64,000 nucleotides of DNA, from assembly GCF_018417635.1 (NCBI RefSeq), contig NZ_CP071007.1:4092501-4156500 (forward strand), read 5' to 3'. Shown here one piece after another: positions 1-11,506 of the stretch. The position numbers were made by a program, and so were the translations under genes. The notes under the pieces are model-generated. The model was given only the letters and a program-made list of their open reading frames with translations. It was not told the origin of the DNA and searched no databases. Origin of the DNA: Pseudomonas sp. SORT22 (GTDB taxonomy: Bacteria; Pseudomonadota; Gammaproteobacteria; Pseudomonadales; Pseudomonadaceae). The number at the start of each line of letters is the position of its first letter. Position 1 is the stretch's first letter.

Positions 1-691
1 CCACAGGCTTGGTGACGTTGGCCTTGATGTAGGCAGCTGCTTCTTCTTCAGCCGAACCGCCGATCTCGCCGATCATGACGATCGCTTCGGTCTTCGGGTC
101 TTCCTGGAACAGCTTCAGGATGTCGATGAAGTTGGAGCCCGGGATCGGGTCGCCACCGATACCGACGCAGGTGGACTGACCGAAACCGGCGTCAGTGGTC
201 TGCTTGACCGCTTCGTAGGTCAGGGTGCCGGAACGCGAAACGATACCGACCTTGCCTGGCAAGTGGATGTGACCTGGCATGATGCCGATCTTGCACTCGC
301 CCGGAGTGATGACGCCTGGGCAGTTAGGGCCGATCAGGGTAACACCCAGCTCGTCGCACTTGACCTTGGCATCGAGCATGTCCAGGGTAGGAATGCCTTC
401 GGTGATGCAGACGATCAGCTTGATGCCGCCGAAGGCAGCTTCCAGGATCGAGTCCTTGCAGAAAGGAGCTGGAACGTAGATGACCGACGCATCAGCGCCG
501 GTAGCTTCTACTGCTTCTTTCACAGTGTTGAACACTGGCAGGCCCAGGTGGGTGGAGCCACCCTTGCCTGGCGTCACGCCGCCGACCATCTTGGTGCCGT
601 AGGCGATGGCTTGCTCGGAGTGGAAAGTACCTTGCGAGCCGGTGAAGCCCTGGCAGATGACTTTGGTGTCTTTATTGATCAGGACGCTCAT
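1..691 (-). CDS. sucD: Succinyl-CoA synthetase alpha subunit, partial (C-terminus beyond left edge)
   Basis: This is the first 230 codons of the alpha subunit of succinyl-CoA synthetase, which makes succinate and ATP/GTP from succinyl-CoA in the cytosol. The N-terminus reads [20 protein letters not shown], the CoA-binding Rossmann start typical of SucD, and [20 protein letters not shown] follows. The family is about 290 residues long; the part with the phosphorylated histidine lies outside the window. The start codon overlaps the sucC stop by one base (TAATG), so the two subunits are translationally coupled. It is the last gene seen of the sdh-suc operon. Confidence 0.97.
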   Translation of the reverse strand, partial: MSVLINKDTKVICQGFTGSQGTFHSEQAIAYGTKMVGGVTPGKGGSTHLGLPVFNTVKEAVEATGADASVIYVPAPFCKDSILEAAFGGIKLIVCITEGIPTLDMLDAKVKCDELGVTLIGPNCPGVITPGECKIGIMPGHIHLPGKVGIVSRSGTLTYEAVKQTTDAGFGQSTCVGIGGDPIPGSNFIDILKLFQEDPKTEAIVMIGEIGGSAEEEAAAYIKANVTKPV

Positions 692-1857
692 TACTTGCCC
701 TCCGCAGCTTTGACAACTTGTTGAGCAGCGTCGGTCAGGCTGGTTGCCGCAATGATGTTCAAACCGCTTTCTGCCAGTACTTTAGCACCCAGTTCAGCGT
801 TGTTGCCTTCCAGACGAACAACAACCGGTACCTTGACGCCGACTTCTTTCACAGCGCCGATGATGCCTTCGGCAATCATGTCGCAACGAACGATGCCGCC
901 GAAGATGTTGACCAGAACGGCCGCGACATTGCTGTCGGACAGAATGATCTTGAAGGCTTCGGTAACGCGCTCTTTGGTAGCACCACCACCTACGTCGAGG
1001 AAGTTGGCTGGCTTGCCGCCGTGCAGGTTGACGATGTCCATGGTACCCATGGCCAGGCCGGCACCGTTGACCATGCAGCCGATGTTGCCTTCCAGGGCCA
1101 CGTAGTTCAGCTCGAAGCTGGCAGCGTGGGCTTCACGAGGATCGTCTTGCGACGGGTCGTGGAAGGTTTTCAGCTTAGGCTGACGGTACATGGCGTTAGC
1201 GTCGATGTTGATCTTGGCATCGAGGCAGTGCAGGTCGCCGTCGGCCTTGATGACCAGCGGGTTTACTTCCAGCAGGGCCAGGTCGTGTTCTTTGAACAGC
1301 TTGGCCAGGCCTACGAAAATCTTGGCGAACTGAGCAACTTGCTTGCCTTCCAGACCCAGCTGGAACGCCAGTTCACGACCCTGGAATGGCTGAGCGCCAA
1401 CCAGTGGATCGATAGTAGCCTTGATGATCTTCTCAGGAGTCTCGTGAGCGACTTTCTCGATGTCCACGCCACCTTCGGTGGAAGCCATGAACACGATACG
1501 GCGGCTCGAACGGTCGACTACAGCGCCCAGGTACAGCTCTTTGGCGATGTCAGTGCAGGATTCGACCAGGATCTTGGTCACTGGCTGACCGTTGGCGTCG
1601 GTCTGGTAGGTTACCAGACGCTTGCCCAACCATTGCGCAGCGAACGCCTTGGCGTCTTCCTTGCTGCGAACCAGCTTGACGCCGCCCGCTTTACCGCGAC
1701 CACCGGCGTGGACCTGGGCTTTGACAACCCACTCGGTGCCACCGATCTTGTCGCAGGCTTCTGCGGCAGCTTCAGGGGTGTCGACTGCGAAACCCTTGGA
1801 AACTGGCAGGCCGTATTCAGCGAACAGCTGCTTACCCTGATACTCGTGAAGATTCAT
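691..1857 (-). CDS. sucC: Succinyl-CoA synthetase beta subunit
   Basis: The 388-residue beta subunit starts [20 protein letters not shown], the standard SucC start; upstream in-frame codons were rejected because they lack family similarity. It has an N-terminal ATP-grasp domain ([14 protein letters not shown] near residue 50, [10 protein letters not shown] near 200) and a C-terminal CoA-ligase domain ([13 protein letters not shown] near 320). It pairs with SucD to convert succinyl-CoA to succinate with nucleotide phosphorylation. The length matches the family. It follows lpd after a gap of about 175 bp that contains a hairpin, and overlaps sucD by one base. Confidence 0.98.
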   Translation of the reverse strand: MNLHEYQGKQLFAEYGLPVSKGFAVDTPEAAAEACDKIGGTEWVVKAQVHAGGRGKAGGVKLVRSKEDAKAFAAQWLGKRLVTYQTDANGQPVTKILVESCTDIAKELYLGAVVDRSSRRIVFMASTEGGVDIEKVAHETPEKIIKATIDPLVGAQPFQGRELAFQLGLEGKQVAQFAKIFVGLAKLFKEHDLALLEVNPLVIKADGDLHCLDAKINIDANAMYRQPKLKTFHDPSQDDPREAHAASFELNYVALEGNIGCMVNGAGLAMGTMDIVNLHGGKPANFLDVGGGATKERVTEAFKIILSDSNVAAVLVNIFGGIVRCDMIAEGIIGAVKEVGVKVPVVVRLEGNNAELGAKVLAESGLNIIAATSLTDAAQQVVKAAEGK

Positions 1858-1978
1858 GCTTTTTACCGTCTTCGTTAGGTACTGCGCTTCGGCGCTGCGC
1901 TCCATGGGAGTGCCGCGCCACCTGTGACCACTTGCCCCCGGTATGCTCCGGGAGTTCGAGTCCGGCGGACTTTCCGCG

Positions 1979-2002
1979 GTGAGTCATGCACGCAAGACTC
2001 AC
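1979..2002. other. Hairpin in the lpd-sucC gap
   Basis: A perfect 7-bp inverted repeat (GTGAGTC / GACTCAC) with a 10-base loop lies in the 175-bp gap between lpd and sucC. There is no T-run on the minus strand after it, so it does not look like a factor-independent terminator. It could be an mRNA processing or stability element within the long operon; this is inference. Confidence 0.4.
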
Positions 2003-2032
2003 GACGGGCCACCCGCCGTGGTTTCTTATTGT

Positions 2033-3469
<1,437 letters not shown>

Positions 3470-3487
3470 TCAGAAAATCCTCTTTAA

Positions 3488-3568
3488 AGCTGCAAGCGAT
3501 AAGCTGCAAGCCACACGCTCAAGCGCAAACCGTTCAGGCTTGCCGCTTGAAGCTTGCAGCTTGCAGCT
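3488..3568. repeat. Intergenic repeat built of AGCTGCAAGC-type units
   Basis: The sucB-lpd gap carries AGCTGCAAGC units twice in one direction and AGCTTGCAGC / GCTTGAAGC units in the other, so the RNA could fold into a long hairpin. The same word family (AAGCTTCAAGC, CGGCAAG) recurs at 55418-55471. This is a dispersed extragenic repeat rather than part of either gene; it may affect relative expression of sucB and lpd. Confidence 0.65.
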
Positions 3569-3574
3569 GCTCAA

Positions 3575-4795
3575 TCAGATATCCAGCAGCAGACGAGCCG
3601 GGTCTTCCAGCAGGTTCTTGATGGTCACCAGGAAGGTCACGGCTTCTTTACCGTCGATCAGACGGTGGTCGTAGGACAGTGCCAGGTACATCATCGGGCG
3701 GATCACGACCTGACCGTTAACGGCCATAGGACGCTGGATGATGTTGTGCATGCCCAGGATCGCAGCCTGCGGCGGGTTGACGATCGGGGTCGACATCATC
3801 GAACCAAAGGTACCACCGTTGGTGATGGTGAAGGTACCGCCGGTCATTTCGTCGATCGACAGTTTGCCGTCACGGGCTTTCTTGCCGAAGGTGGCGATGC
3901 CGTTCTCGATTTCAGCCAGGCTCATCTGCTCGGCGTTACGCAGTACCGGTACCACCAGGCCGCGGTCGCTGGAAACGGCAACGCCGATGTCCGCATAACC
4001 GTGGTAGACGATGTCGGAACCGTCGATCGAGGCGTTGACGGCCGGGAAGCGTTTCAGCGCTTCGGTGGCAGCCTTGACGAAGAACGACATGAAGCCCAGG
4101 CGTACGCCGTTGTGGGTCTTCTCGAACAGGTCCTTGTACTTCGAACGCAGGGCCATGACTTCGGTCATGTCGACTTCGTTGAAGGTGGTCAGCATGGCCA
4201 TGTTCGACTGAGCTTCGACCAGGCGCTTGGCAACGGTTGCACGTACGCGAGTCATCGGTACACGCTTCTCGGTGCGATCGCCAGTGGCGACGACCGGGGC
4301 AGCGGCAGCAGCGGCTGGCTTGGCGGCAGGTGCGGCAGCCGGAGCGGATTTCTTCGCTTCGATGGCAGCAACCACGTCTTCCTTGGTGATGCGACCGTCT
4401 TTGCCGGTGCCCTTGATGCTGTTCAGGGCGATGCCGTTTTCTTCGGCCAGCTTGCGGGCAGCCGGAGCGCCGATGGCGTCTTCGTCGCCAGCAGCAGCGG
4501 CAGCAGGAGCAGCGGCGGCAGGCGCGGCAGCAGCGGCAGGCGCCGCGGCAGCAACACCACCTGCTTCGATCGAACCCAGGACTTCGTCGGACAGGACTGT
4601 TTCGCCCTCGCCCTTGACGATAGCGCCCAGCACGCCGTCAGCGGTAGCCAGTACTTCCAGGACAACCTTGTCGGTTTCGATGTCGACGATCAGCTCGTCA
4701 CGCTTGACCGCTTCGCCCGGTTGCTTGTGCCAGGTGGCAACGGTGCCATCGGCAACCGATTCCGGGAAAGTAGGGGCTTTGATCTCGATAGCCAT
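3575..4795 (-). CDS. sucB: Dihydrolipoamide succinyltransferase (E2 of 2-oxoglutarate dehydrogenase)
   Basis: The 406-residue E2 core of the 2-oxoglutarate complex transfers succinyl groups from lipoamide to CoA. It has one N-terminal lipoyl domain (lipoylated lysine in ETDKVVLEV near residue 43), an Ala/Pro-rich linker (about 75-110), an E3-binding domain ([11 protein letters not shown] near 112), a second Ala-rich linker, and the acyltransferase domain ending in [13 protein letters not shown] with the catalytic His and Asp. Length and single lipoyl domain fit SucB rather than AceF. It follows sucA after about 42 bp; an AAGGA site precedes the ATG. Confidence 0.98.
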   Translation of the reverse strand: MAIEIKAPTFPESVADGTVATWHKQPGEAVKRDELIVDIETDKVVLEVLATADGVLGAIVKGEGETVLSDEVLGSIEAGGVAAAAPAAAAAPAAAAPAAAAAGDEDAIGAPAARKLAEENGIALNSIKGTGKDGRITKEDVVAAIEAKKSAPAAAPAAKPAAAAAAPVVATGDRTEKRVPMTRVRATVAKRLVEAQSNMAMLTTFNEVDMTEVMALRSKYKDLFEKTHNGVRLGFMSFFVKAATEALKRFPAVNASIDGSDIVYHGYADIGVAVSSDRGLVVPVLRNAEQMSLAEIENGIATFGKKARDGKLSIDEMTGGTFTITNGGTFGSMMSTPIVNPPQAAILGMHNIIQRPMAVNGQVVIRPMMYLALSYDHRLIDGKEAVTFLVTIKNLLEDPARLLLDI

Positions 4796-4837
4796 TATCA
4801 GTGGTTCCTTAAATTCGGTTTCTGGTGCGCGATGGCA

Positions 4838-7669
4838 TTAAACGGTGAAGGCATCTTGCAGCAGTTTTTCCTGCTGCTCGGCGTGCATCGAAGCGTAACC
4901 ACAAGCAGGTGCTGCCGAAGCATCGCGACCGGCGTACTCGAGGACCAGGTCCTTGTTGTGACGGGTCAGAATGCGACGCATGTGGTGTTGGCTGCTGTAC
5001 CAGGCGCCCTGGTTCATTGGCTCTTCCTGGCACCACACCACATCTTTGAGATTGGTGTACGGCGCGAGGATTTCGACCAGGTCGTCTTCAGGGAACGGAT
5101 ACAGCTGCTCGATACGCACGATGGCGATATCTTCGCGGCCTTCGGCACGGCGTTTTTCCAGCAGATCGTAGTAGACCTTGCCGCTGCACAGAACCAGGCG
5201 CGTGACGTTCTTCGGATCGAGGGTATCGATTTCCGGGATCACGGTCTGGAACGAGCCTTCGGCCAGTTCTTCCAGGGTCGAGATGGCCAGTTTGTGGCGC
5301 AGCAGCGACTTTGGCGTCAGCACGATCAGCGGCTTGCGCAGCGGACGGATGACCTGACGACGCAGCAGGTGGTAGATCTGAGCCGGCGTGGTCGGTACGC
5401 AAACCTGGACGTTGTGCTCGGCGCACAGCTGCAGGTAACGCTCCAGACGTGCCGAGGAGTGCTCAGGCCCCTGCCCTTCATAACCGTGTGGCAGCAGCAT
5501 GGTCAGACCGCACAGACGGCCCCACTTGTGCTCGCCGCTGGTGATGAACTGGTCGACAACCACCTGGGCACCGTTGGCGAAGTCGCCGAACTGGGCTTCC
5601 CAGATCACCAGCGCGTTCGGCGTGGTGGTGGAGTAGCCGTATTCGAAGGCCAGTACCGCTTCTTCCGAGAGGAAGGAGTCGTACAGGTCGAACTTAGGCT
5701 GACCGGCGTACAGGTTCTGCAGTGGCAGGTAGGTGCTGGCGTCTTTCTGGTTGTGCAGTACCGCGTGGCGGTGCGAGAAAGTGCCGCGACCGATATCCTG
5801 ACCCGTCATGCGGATCGGATGACCTTCAAACAGCAGGGTCGCGTAGGCCATGGTTTCGGCGTAGCCCCAGTTGATCGGCAAGCCACCGGCCTGCATCTTC
5901 TGGCGATCTTCGTAGATCTTCGAAACCTGACGCTGAACCACGAAACCTTCCGGCAGCTCCAGCAGCTTGGCCGACAGTTCCTGCAGGGTCTTCAGATCGA
6001 AGCGGGTGTCGTGACGCGCGGTCCAGGTGTGACCCAGGTACGGACGCCAGTCGACGAACAGCTCTTTGTTCGGCTCTTTAACCAGGCTTTTTACTACGTG
6101 CAGGCCGTTATCCAGCGCGTTGCGGTACTCGTCGACCTTGGCCTGGACGCGCTCGGCGTCAAGACGACCCGACTGGGTCAGGGCTTCGGCGTAGAGTTCG
6201 CGGGTGGTGCGCTGTTTGGCGATCTGCTGGTACATCAGCGGCTGGGTGCCGTTCGGCTCGTCGGCCTCGTTGTGGCCGCGACGACGGTAGCAGACCAGGT
6301 CGATGACCACGTCACGCTTGAACTGCATGCGGTAATCGACCGCCAGCTGGGTCACGAACAGCACCGCTTCCGGATCATCACCGTTGACGTGCAGGATCGG
6401 CGCCTGAATCATCTTGGCGACGTCGGTGGCGTACTCGGTGGAACGCGAGTCCAGCGGGTTGCTGATGGTGAAACCAACCTGGTTGTTGATCACGATGTGC
6501 ACGGTACCGCCGGTCTTGAAACCGCGGGTCTGCGACATCTGGAAGGTTTCCATGACCACGCCTTGACCGGCGAATGCCGCGTCACCGTGGATGGAAATCG
6601 GCAGTACCTTGTCGCCAACGGTGTCGTTGCGACGGTCCTGACGGGCACGTACCGAACCTTCAACCACTGGCGAGACGATCTCCAGGTGCGAAGGGTTGAA
6701 CGCCATGGCCAGGTGAACTTCGCCACCGGCGGTCATCACGTTGGACGAGAAGCCCTGGTGGTATTTGACGTCACCGGAGCCCAGCTCGACCTTCTTCTTG
6801 CCTTCGAACTCGTCGAACAGGTCGCGCGGGTTCTTGCCGAAGGTGTTGACCAGGACGTTCAGACGGCCACGGTGAGCCATGCCGATGACAACTTCCTTGG
6901 TGCCGTAGGAACCGGAGCGTTGAATCAGCTCGTCCAGCATCGGAATCAGGCTTTCGCCGCCTTCCAGGCCGAAACGCTTGGTGCCCGGGTATTTGGTACC
7001 CAGGTATTTTTCCAGACCCTCGGCGGCGGTGACGCGCTCGAGCAGGTGGCTCTGAATATCCGCGGAGAAGACTGGACGCCCACGCACGCTCTCCAGACGC
7101 TGCTGGAACCAGCTGCGCTGCTCGGAGTCGACGATGTGGGTGAATTCGGCGCCAATGGTGCGGCAATATGTCTGCTGCAAAGCGTCGAAGATTTCGCGTA
7201 GGCTCGCTTCCTCTTTGCCGATGAACAGGTCGCCGGCACGGAAGGTCGTATCAAGATCGGCATTGGTCAAGCCGTAATGATTGATCGACAGGTCTACTGG
7301 CGCAGGGCGCTGCCACAACCCCAGGGGGTCGAGCTTAGCGGCTTGGTGGCCGCGCATACGGTAGGCCTGGATCAGTCGCAGAACTTCAACCTGCTTCTTC
7401 TCGTGTTCACTGCTCACGCTCCCGGCGGAAACCGGTTGGGCGCGGCGCTGGTTCTTTGCCAGCAGTACGAAATGGTCGCGGATTGTAGAGTGCGATACAT
7501 CGGTAGCGGTGCTGCCTTCGGCGGGCAACTTCTGGAAGTAAGTGCGCCACTCTTCTGGCACAGCGTTAGGGTCGTGCAGGTAAAGCTCGTAGAGCTCTTC
7601 CACATATGCAGCGTTACCACCTGAAAGGTGGGCGCTATCCCACATGCGCTGCATCACGCTTTCTTGCAT
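4838..7669 (-). CDS. sucA: 2-oxoglutarate dehydrogenase E1 component
   Basis: The 943-residue thiamine-diphosphate enzyme decarboxylates 2-oxoglutarate and succinylates the lipoyl group of SucB. It starts MQESVMQRMWDSAHLSGGNA, the usual E1o N-terminus with an E2-binding segment. The ThDP region includes IHGDAAFAGQGVVMET near residue 370 and VGFTISNP near 410; GQDIGRGTFSHRHAVLHNQ near 620 belongs to the transketolase-like pyrimidine domain. Length fits the family. It lies about 250 bp after sdhB in the same direction, so it may be read from the sdh promoter, from its own, or from both. Confidence 0.98.
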   Translation of the reverse strand: MQESVMQRMWDSAHLSGGNAAYVEELYELYLHDPNAVPEEWRTYFQKLPAEGSTATDVSHSTIRDHFVLLAKNQRRAQPVSAGSVSSEHEKKQVEVLRLIQAYRMRGHQAAKLDPLGLWQRPAPVDLSINHYGLTNADLDTTFRAGDLFIGKEEASLREIFDALQQTYCRTIGAEFTHIVDSEQRSWFQQRLESVRGRPVFSADIQSHLLERVTAAEGLEKYLGTKYPGTKRFGLEGGESLIPMLDELIQRSGSYGTKEVVIGMAHRGRLNVLVNTFGKNPRDLFDEFEGKKKVELGSGDVKYHQGFSSNVMTAGGEVHLAMAFNPSHLEIVSPVVEGSVRARQDRRNDTVGDKVLPISIHGDAAFAGQGVVMETFQMSQTRGFKTGGTVHIVINNQVGFTISNPLDSRSTEYATDVAKMIQAPILHVNGDDPEAVLFVTQLAVDYRMQFKRDVVIDLVCYRRRGHNEADEPNGTQPLMYQQIAKQRTTRELYAEALTQSGRLDAERVQAKVDEYRNALDNGLHVVKSLVKEPNKELFVDWRPYLGHTWTARHDTRFDLKTLQELSAKLLELPEGFVVQRQVSKIYEDRQKMQAGGLPINWGYAETMAYATLLFEGHPIRMTGQDIGRGTFSHRHAVLHNQKDASTYLPLQNLYAGQPKFDLYDSFLSEEAVLAFEYGYSTTTPNALVIWEAQFGDFANGAQVVVDQFITSGEHKWGRLCGLTMLLPHGYEGQGPEHSSARLERYLQLCAEHNVQVCVPTTPAQIYHLLRRQVIRPLRKPLIVLTPKSLLRHKLAISTLEELAEGSFQTVIPEIDTLDPKNVTRLVLCSGKVYYDLLEKRRAEGREDIAIVRIEQLYPFPEDDLVEILAPYTNLKDVVWCQEEPMNQGAWYSSQHHMRRILTRHNKDLVLEYAGRDASAAPACGYASMHAEQQEKLLQDAFTV

Positions 7670-7862
7670 GCTTGGTCACCCTCGGTTAGGGGACGGATCG
7701 GCAAGAGCCACAGCACGCCTGGAAAAGTCCTAATGCAGCGACCCAACCAAGCCACCAAGGATCCTACAGATTTTCCGGGTACCAGCCCGGAAGCCCCTGC
7801 TGGTCTCATATCTTCATAGGTAAAAGCTTGGGCTTTGTGGGCCCTAGCTCGGGTTTCACCTT

Positions 7863-7884
7863 GGTGCGGGCAAGGGCCCGCACC
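7863..7884. other. Strong hairpin between sdhB and sucA
   Basis: A 9-bp perfect inverted repeat (GGTGCGGGC / GCCCGCACC) with a 4-base loop lies in the roughly 245-bp sdhB-sucA gap. No T-run follows on either strand. It could be an attenuator or RNA-stability hairpin between the sdh and suc parts of the operon, but the function is not shown by the sequence. Confidence 0.5.
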
Positions 7885-7915
7885 TTGGCGTACTACGGGT
7901 ACAACACTTTTAAAA

Positions 7916-8620
7916 TCAGGTACCGCTTTGCAGCAGCATGTTACGTACGTGACCGATGGCCTTGGTCGGGTTCAGACCTTTAGGGCAAACGTTTACGCAG
8001 TTCATGATGCCGCGGCAACGAAACACGCTGAACGGGTCATCCAGCGAAGCCAGACGCTCCTGGGTCTTGGTGTCACGGCTGTCGGCCAGGAAACGATAGG
8101 CCTGCAGCAGTGCAGCTGGACCGAGGAACTTGTCCGGGTTCCACCAGAACGACGGGCAGGAAGTCGAGCAGCAAGCGCACAGGATGCACTCGTACAGGCC
8201 GTCCAGCTTTTCGCGTTCTTCCGGCGACTGCAGACGCTCGATGGCCGGAGCCGGCGTATCGTTCTGCAGGAATGGCTTCACCTTCTCGTACTGTTTGTAG
8301 AAGATGCTCATATCGACGACCAGGTCACGAATGACCGGCAATCCAGGCAACGGGCGAACGATCAGCTTGTTGCGCTTGACCACGGCCGACAGCGGCGTGA
8401 TGCAGGCCAGGCCGTTCTTGCCGTTGATGTTCATGCCATCGGAACCGCAAACACCTTCACGGCAGGAACGACGATACGAGAAACCTTCGTCCTGTTCCTT
8501 GATCAGTGCCAAGACATCGAGAACCATCAGGTCCTTGCCGCCGGTATCGACCTGGAACACCTGCATCTTGGGTGCCGAGTCGGTATCGGGGTTGTAACGA
8601 TAAACTTCGACTTGCAACAT
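7916..8620 (-). CDS. sdhB: Succinate dehydrogenase iron-sulfur subunit
   Basis: This 234-residue subunit of respiratory complex II carries three Fe-S clusters from SdhA to ubiquinone. Cys motifs are SCREGVCGSDGMNINGKNGLAC (N-terminal 2Fe-2S domain, residues about 54-75) and CILCACCSTSCPSFWW plus CRGIMNCVNVCPKGLNPTKA in the C-terminal ferredoxin domain. I chose the ATG giving MLQVEVYRYNP: AAGG lies 9 bases upstream, whereas the in-frame GTG three codons earlier has no properly spaced ribosome site. It sits 11 bp after the sdhA stop. Confidence 0.97.
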   Translation of the reverse strand: MLQVEVYRYNPDTDSAPKMQVFQVDTGGKDLMVLDVLALIKEQDEGFSYRRSCREGVCGSDGMNINGKNGLACITPLSAVVKRNKLIVRPLPGLPVIRDLVVDMSIFYKQYEKVKPFLQNDTPAPAIERLQSPEEREKLDGLYECILCACCSTSCPSFWWNPDKFLGPAALLQAYRFLADSRDTKTQERLASLDDPFSVFRCRGIMNCVNVCPKGLNPTKAIGHVRNMLLQSGT

Positions 8621-8631
8621 TGTGGCCACCC

Positions 8632-10404
8632 TTAGTAAGTCCGGACTTTAGGCTCGAACGCCGGAACGGTTTTCGGCGCGAAGTTGACGGCGCGCTTGGC
8701 GACGCGCTTCTCACCCGGGAAGTACAGGGTGTGGCACAGCCAGTTTTCGTCGTCACGGTCTTCGAAGTCTTCACGGGCGTGAGCGCCGCGGGACTCTTTA
8801 CGGACTTCTGCAGCGATGGCAGTGGCTTCAGCGACTTCCAGCAGGTTCTGCAGCTCCAGCGCTTCGATACGCGCGGTGTTGAAGGCCTGGGACTTGTCGT
8901 TGATCTTGACGTTGGCGATACGCTCGCGCAGGCCAGCCAGTTGCTCGATACCCTTCTGCATGTATTCGCCGGTACGGAATACACCGAAGTAGTTCTGCAT
9001 GCAGCTTTGCAGTTCGCGACGCAGGGTAGCCACGTCTTCGCCGGTGTTGCGCTCGTTGAGCTTGTTCAGACGGCTCAGGGCAACATCGATGTCGGTGTCG
9101 CTGGCGTCGAGGTATTCGATACCGTCGCTCAGTGCTTTTTCCAGGTGCAGGCCGGCGGCGCGACCGAAGACCACCAGGTCGAGCAGCGAGTTGCCGCCCA
9201 GGCGGTTGGCACCGTGAACCGATACGCACGCCACTTCACCGACCGCGAACAGGCCCGGGATGATGTGGTCGACGCCATCGGCGTCCTGGGTCATGGCCTG
9301 GCCATGGATGTTGGTGGCAACGCCGCCCATCATGTAGTGGCAGGTTGGCACAACAGGAACCGGCGCGACCACAGGGTCAACGTGGGCAAAGGTCTTGGAC
9401 AGCTCGCAGATGCCTGGCAGGCGGCTGTGCAGTACTTCTTCACCCAGGTGGTCAAGCTTGAGCATCACGTGGTCGCCGTTAGGGCCACAGCCGTTGCCGG
9501 CGATGATCTCTTTAACCATGGAACGGGCCACAACGTCACGACCGGCGAGGTCTTTGGCGTTAGGCGCATAACGTTCCATGAAACGCTCGCCATGCTTGTT
9601 GATCAGGTAACCGCCTTCACCGCGGCAACCTTCGGTGACCAGTACACCAGCGCCGGCGATGCCGGTCGGGTGGAACTGCCACATCTCGATGTCCTGCACC
9701 GGAACGCCTGCACGCAGGGCCATGCCGATACCGTCACCGGTATTGATCAGGGCGTTGGTGGTGGAGGAGTAGATACGGCCTGCACCGCCGGTGGCCAGAA
9801 CAGTGGCCTTGGCTTTGATGTACAGGGTTTCGCCGGTTTCGATGCAGATGGCGATCACACCGACGAACGCACCTTCCTGGTTCTTCACCAGGTCAACGGC
9901 GTAGTACTCGTTGAGGAAGGTGGTGCCTGCTTTCAGGTTGCCCTGGTACAGGGTGTGCAGCAGCGCGTGACCGGTACGGTCGGAAGCGGCGCAGGTACGG
10001 GCGGCCTGGCCACCTTTACCGAAGTCCTTGGACTGACCGCCGAACGGGCGCTGGTAGATACGGCCTTGCTCGGTACGCGAGAACGGCAGACCCATGTGGT
10101 CCAGCTCGAACACGGCAGCAGGACCTTCCTGACACATGTATTCGATAGCGTCCTGGTCACCGATATAGTCGGAACCCTTGACGGTATCGTACATGTGCCA
10201 GCGCCAGTCATCGTTCGGGTCGGCCGAAGCGATGGCGCAGGTGATGCCACCCTGGGCCGATACAGTGTGCGAACGGGTCGGGAAGACCTTGGTGATCACG
10301 GCAGTCTTGTGACCGCCCTGAGCCAGCTGCAGCGCTGCGCGCATGCCGGCACCGCCGCCACCAATGATGATGGCGTCGAATGAAATCGTAGGAATGTTAG
10401 CCAT
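8632..10404 (-). CDS. sdhA: Succinate dehydrogenase flavoprotein subunit
   Basis: The 590-residue FAD subunit oxidises succinate to fumarate. It has the dinucleotide-binding [15 protein letters not shown] at residues 11-25, the covalent FAD histidine in [11 protein letters not shown] near 45, [20 protein letters not shown] near 245 and the catalytic arginine region [19 protein letters not shown] near 395. The C-terminal domain ends [17 protein letters not shown], typical of SdhA. It follows sdhD by 3 bp and precedes sdhB by 11 bp. Confidence 0.98.
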   Translation of the reverse strand: MANIPTISFDAIIIGGGGAGMRAALQLAQGGHKTAVITKVFPTRSHTVSAQGGITCAIASADPNDDWRWHMYDTVKGSDYIGDQDAIEYMCQEGPAAVFELDHMGLPFSRTEQGRIYQRPFGGQSKDFGKGGQAARTCAASDRTGHALLHTLYQGNLKAGTTFLNEYYAVDLVKNQEGAFVGVIAICIETGETLYIKAKATVLATGGAGRIYSSTTNALINTGDGIGMALRAGVPVQDIEMWQFHPTGIAGAGVLVTEGCRGEGGYLINKHGERFMERYAPNAKDLAGRDVVARSMVKEIIAGNGCGPNGDHVMLKLDHLGEEVLHSRLPGICELSKTFAHVDPVVAPVPVVPTCHYMMGGVATNIHGQAMTQDADGVDHIIPGLFAVGEVACVSVHGANRLGGNSLLDLVVFGRAAGLHLEKALSDGIEYLDASDTDIDVALSRLNKLNERNTGEDVATLRRELQSCMQNYFGVFRTGEYMQKGIEQLAGLRERIANVKINDKSQAFNTARIEALELQNLLEVAEATAIAAEVRKESRGAHAREDFEDRDDENWLCHTLYFPGEKRVAKRAVNFAPKTVPAFEPKVRTY

Positions 10405-10407
10405 GAA

Positions 10408-10776
10408 TCAGATACCCCAGAGAATCTGCACACCCCAGACGAAGTACGCGAACATCGCGACACCACATACCGCCTGGAACAGGAAACGTACGGCAGTCGC
10501 CGACTTGCCCAGCGCCATCGGCGTCAGGTAGTCGGTGGCAATGGTCCACATGCCGACCCAGGCGTGAGCGCCCAGGGCCACAAGGGCCAGCAGACTGAAA
10601 ATACGCATCGCGTTGTTGGAGAACAGAGCGTGCCACTGGGCAAACTCGATGCCCGGGTGCGCGACCAGGTATCCGATCAGGAAAATGAAATAAGCCGCGA
10701 GAACGACCGCAGAAACGCGCTGCGCCATCCAGTCATAGAGGCCCGAACGCGAGAGGTTCGTGACGTTGGTTACCAT
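10408..10776 (-). CDS. sdhD: Succinate dehydrogenase membrane anchor subunit
   Basis: This 122-residue inner-membrane protein anchors SdhAB and helps bind heme b and ubiquinone. Three hydrophobic helices are visible: VSAVVLAAYFIFLIGYLVA, MRIFSLLALVALGAHAWVGM (with the likely heme His in LGAHAW), and FLFQAVCGVAMFAYFVWGV. The start MVTNVTNLSRSGLYDW matches the family; two further in-frame codons upstream were not used. It overlaps the 3' end of sdhC by a few bases, so the anchor subunits are probably coupled. Confidence 0.95.
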   Translation of the reverse strand: MVTNVTNLSRSGLYDWMAQRVSAVVLAAYFIFLIGYLVAHPGIEFAQWHALFSNNAMRIFSLLALVALGAHAWVGMWTIATDYLTPMALGKSATAVRFLFQAVCGVAMFAYFVWGVQILWGI

Positions 10777-11156
10777 ATCCAAACTCCTGCCAGCACAATC
10801 ACCACCACGGAAACGGCGATGATAATTTTCGAGCCCAGTCGGCCGCCTTCCAGCGTTTCACCGATGCCCATGTCCATGATCAAGTGGCGCACACCGGCTA
10901 CCAAGTGATACAGCAAGGCGGACAGGAGGCCCCATGCCACGAACTTGGCCAGCGGACTGGTCAAGCATGCCTTCACCTCGGCGAAACCTTCCTCCGAACC
11001 CAGGGATTTGCCCAATGCATAAAGCATGAAGCCAAGGCCGAGGAAGAGGATGATGCCGGAAACACGGTGAAGAAATGACGTAACGCCGGTAATGGGGAGT
11101 TTGATGGTCCTTAGGTCTAGGTTTACAGGTCGTTGGCTTTTCACGGCTTTTTTCAC
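10770..11156 (-). CDS. sdhC: Succinate dehydrogenase cytochrome b556 subunit
   Basis: First gene of the sdh-suc operon, a 128-residue membrane subunit of complex II. It has the SdhC motif RPVNLDLRTIKLPITGVTSF then LHRVSGIILFLGLGFMLYA (helix 1), AWGLLSALLYHLVAGVRHLIMD (helix 2, with the conserved heme-ligand His region) and a C-terminal helix IIIAVSVVVIVLAGVWIW. The start is a GTG, usual for Pseudomonas sdhC. The promoter is the TTGTCA-17-TATAAT element about 120 bp upstream. Confidence 0.95.
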   Translation of the reverse strand: MKKAVKSQRPVNLDLRTIKLPITGVTSFLHRVSGIILFLGLGFMLYALGKSLGSEEGFAEVKACLTSPLAKFVAWGLLSALLYHLVAGVRHLIMDMGIGETLEGGRLGSKIIIAVSVVVIVLAGVWIW

Positions 11157-11277
11157 ACTGAAGAGCCCCTAGCAAGCAGGGCAAAGTTGTTGGTAAGTGT
11201 ACTGGTCAGGTACCCACCACCCAGGGAGTGACGACCCCAGCAACACGGGCTTGCAAGCCCCTGGCGGTCGGGGGCCG

Positions 11278-11306
11278 ATTATAGACAGTTAGGCTACTAA
11301 TGACAA
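11278..11306 (-). promoter_or_regulatory. Sigma-70-type promoter for sdhC operon
   Basis: On the minus strand the sequence reads TTGTCA, 17 bases, TATAAT, a near-consensus vegetative promoter. Transcription would start near 11271 and give a leader of about 115 nt before the sdhC GTG. The GC-rich palindrome just downstream would be in the leader RNA. Confidence 0.7.
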
Positions 11307-11420
11307 CGCAGACACCTAGCCCAAATAGCGCATTGCCTTTAGCGAACAAAAGGCGTAAACGGGCGGTAATTTCGAGGAAAAACAGCGCCCAAAGCCCTTT
11401 ACAACCGTGCTTTAGGCAAA

Positions 11421-11448
11421 TTGACATTCGAATTTATCTCACTATAGT
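11421..11448 (+). promoter_or_regulatory. Sigma-70-type promoter for gltA
   Basis: TTGACA (perfect -35), 16 bases, TATAGT. Transcription would start near 11455, giving a leader of about 50 nt before the gltA ATG at 11507, which has a perfect AGGAGG at 11497-11502. Confidence 0.75.
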
Positions 11449-11506
11449 GGTGCGGGCCCTGCGTGGGGGGTCTGTCTGATGATTTCAAGCATTAATAGGA
11501 GGCCAC

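Larger units (their letters stand above)
11157..11506. other. sdhC-gltA divergent intergenic region
   Basis: The 350-bp gap separates two divergent TCA transcription units. It holds one strong sigma-70-like promoter for each direction (listed separately) and a GC-rich stretch with the inverted words GGGCTTGCAAGCCC (about 11247-11260) just downstream of the sdh start site. No gene is credible here. Confidence 0.7.

Noticed and set aside
3554-7201. A 1215-codon plus-strand open frame
   Set aside because: It is the antisense shadow of sucB and sucA, which have complete family motifs on the minus strand.
8506-10383. A 625-codon plus-strand open frame
   Set aside because: Antisense to sdhA; composition is that of a reverse-complement shadow.
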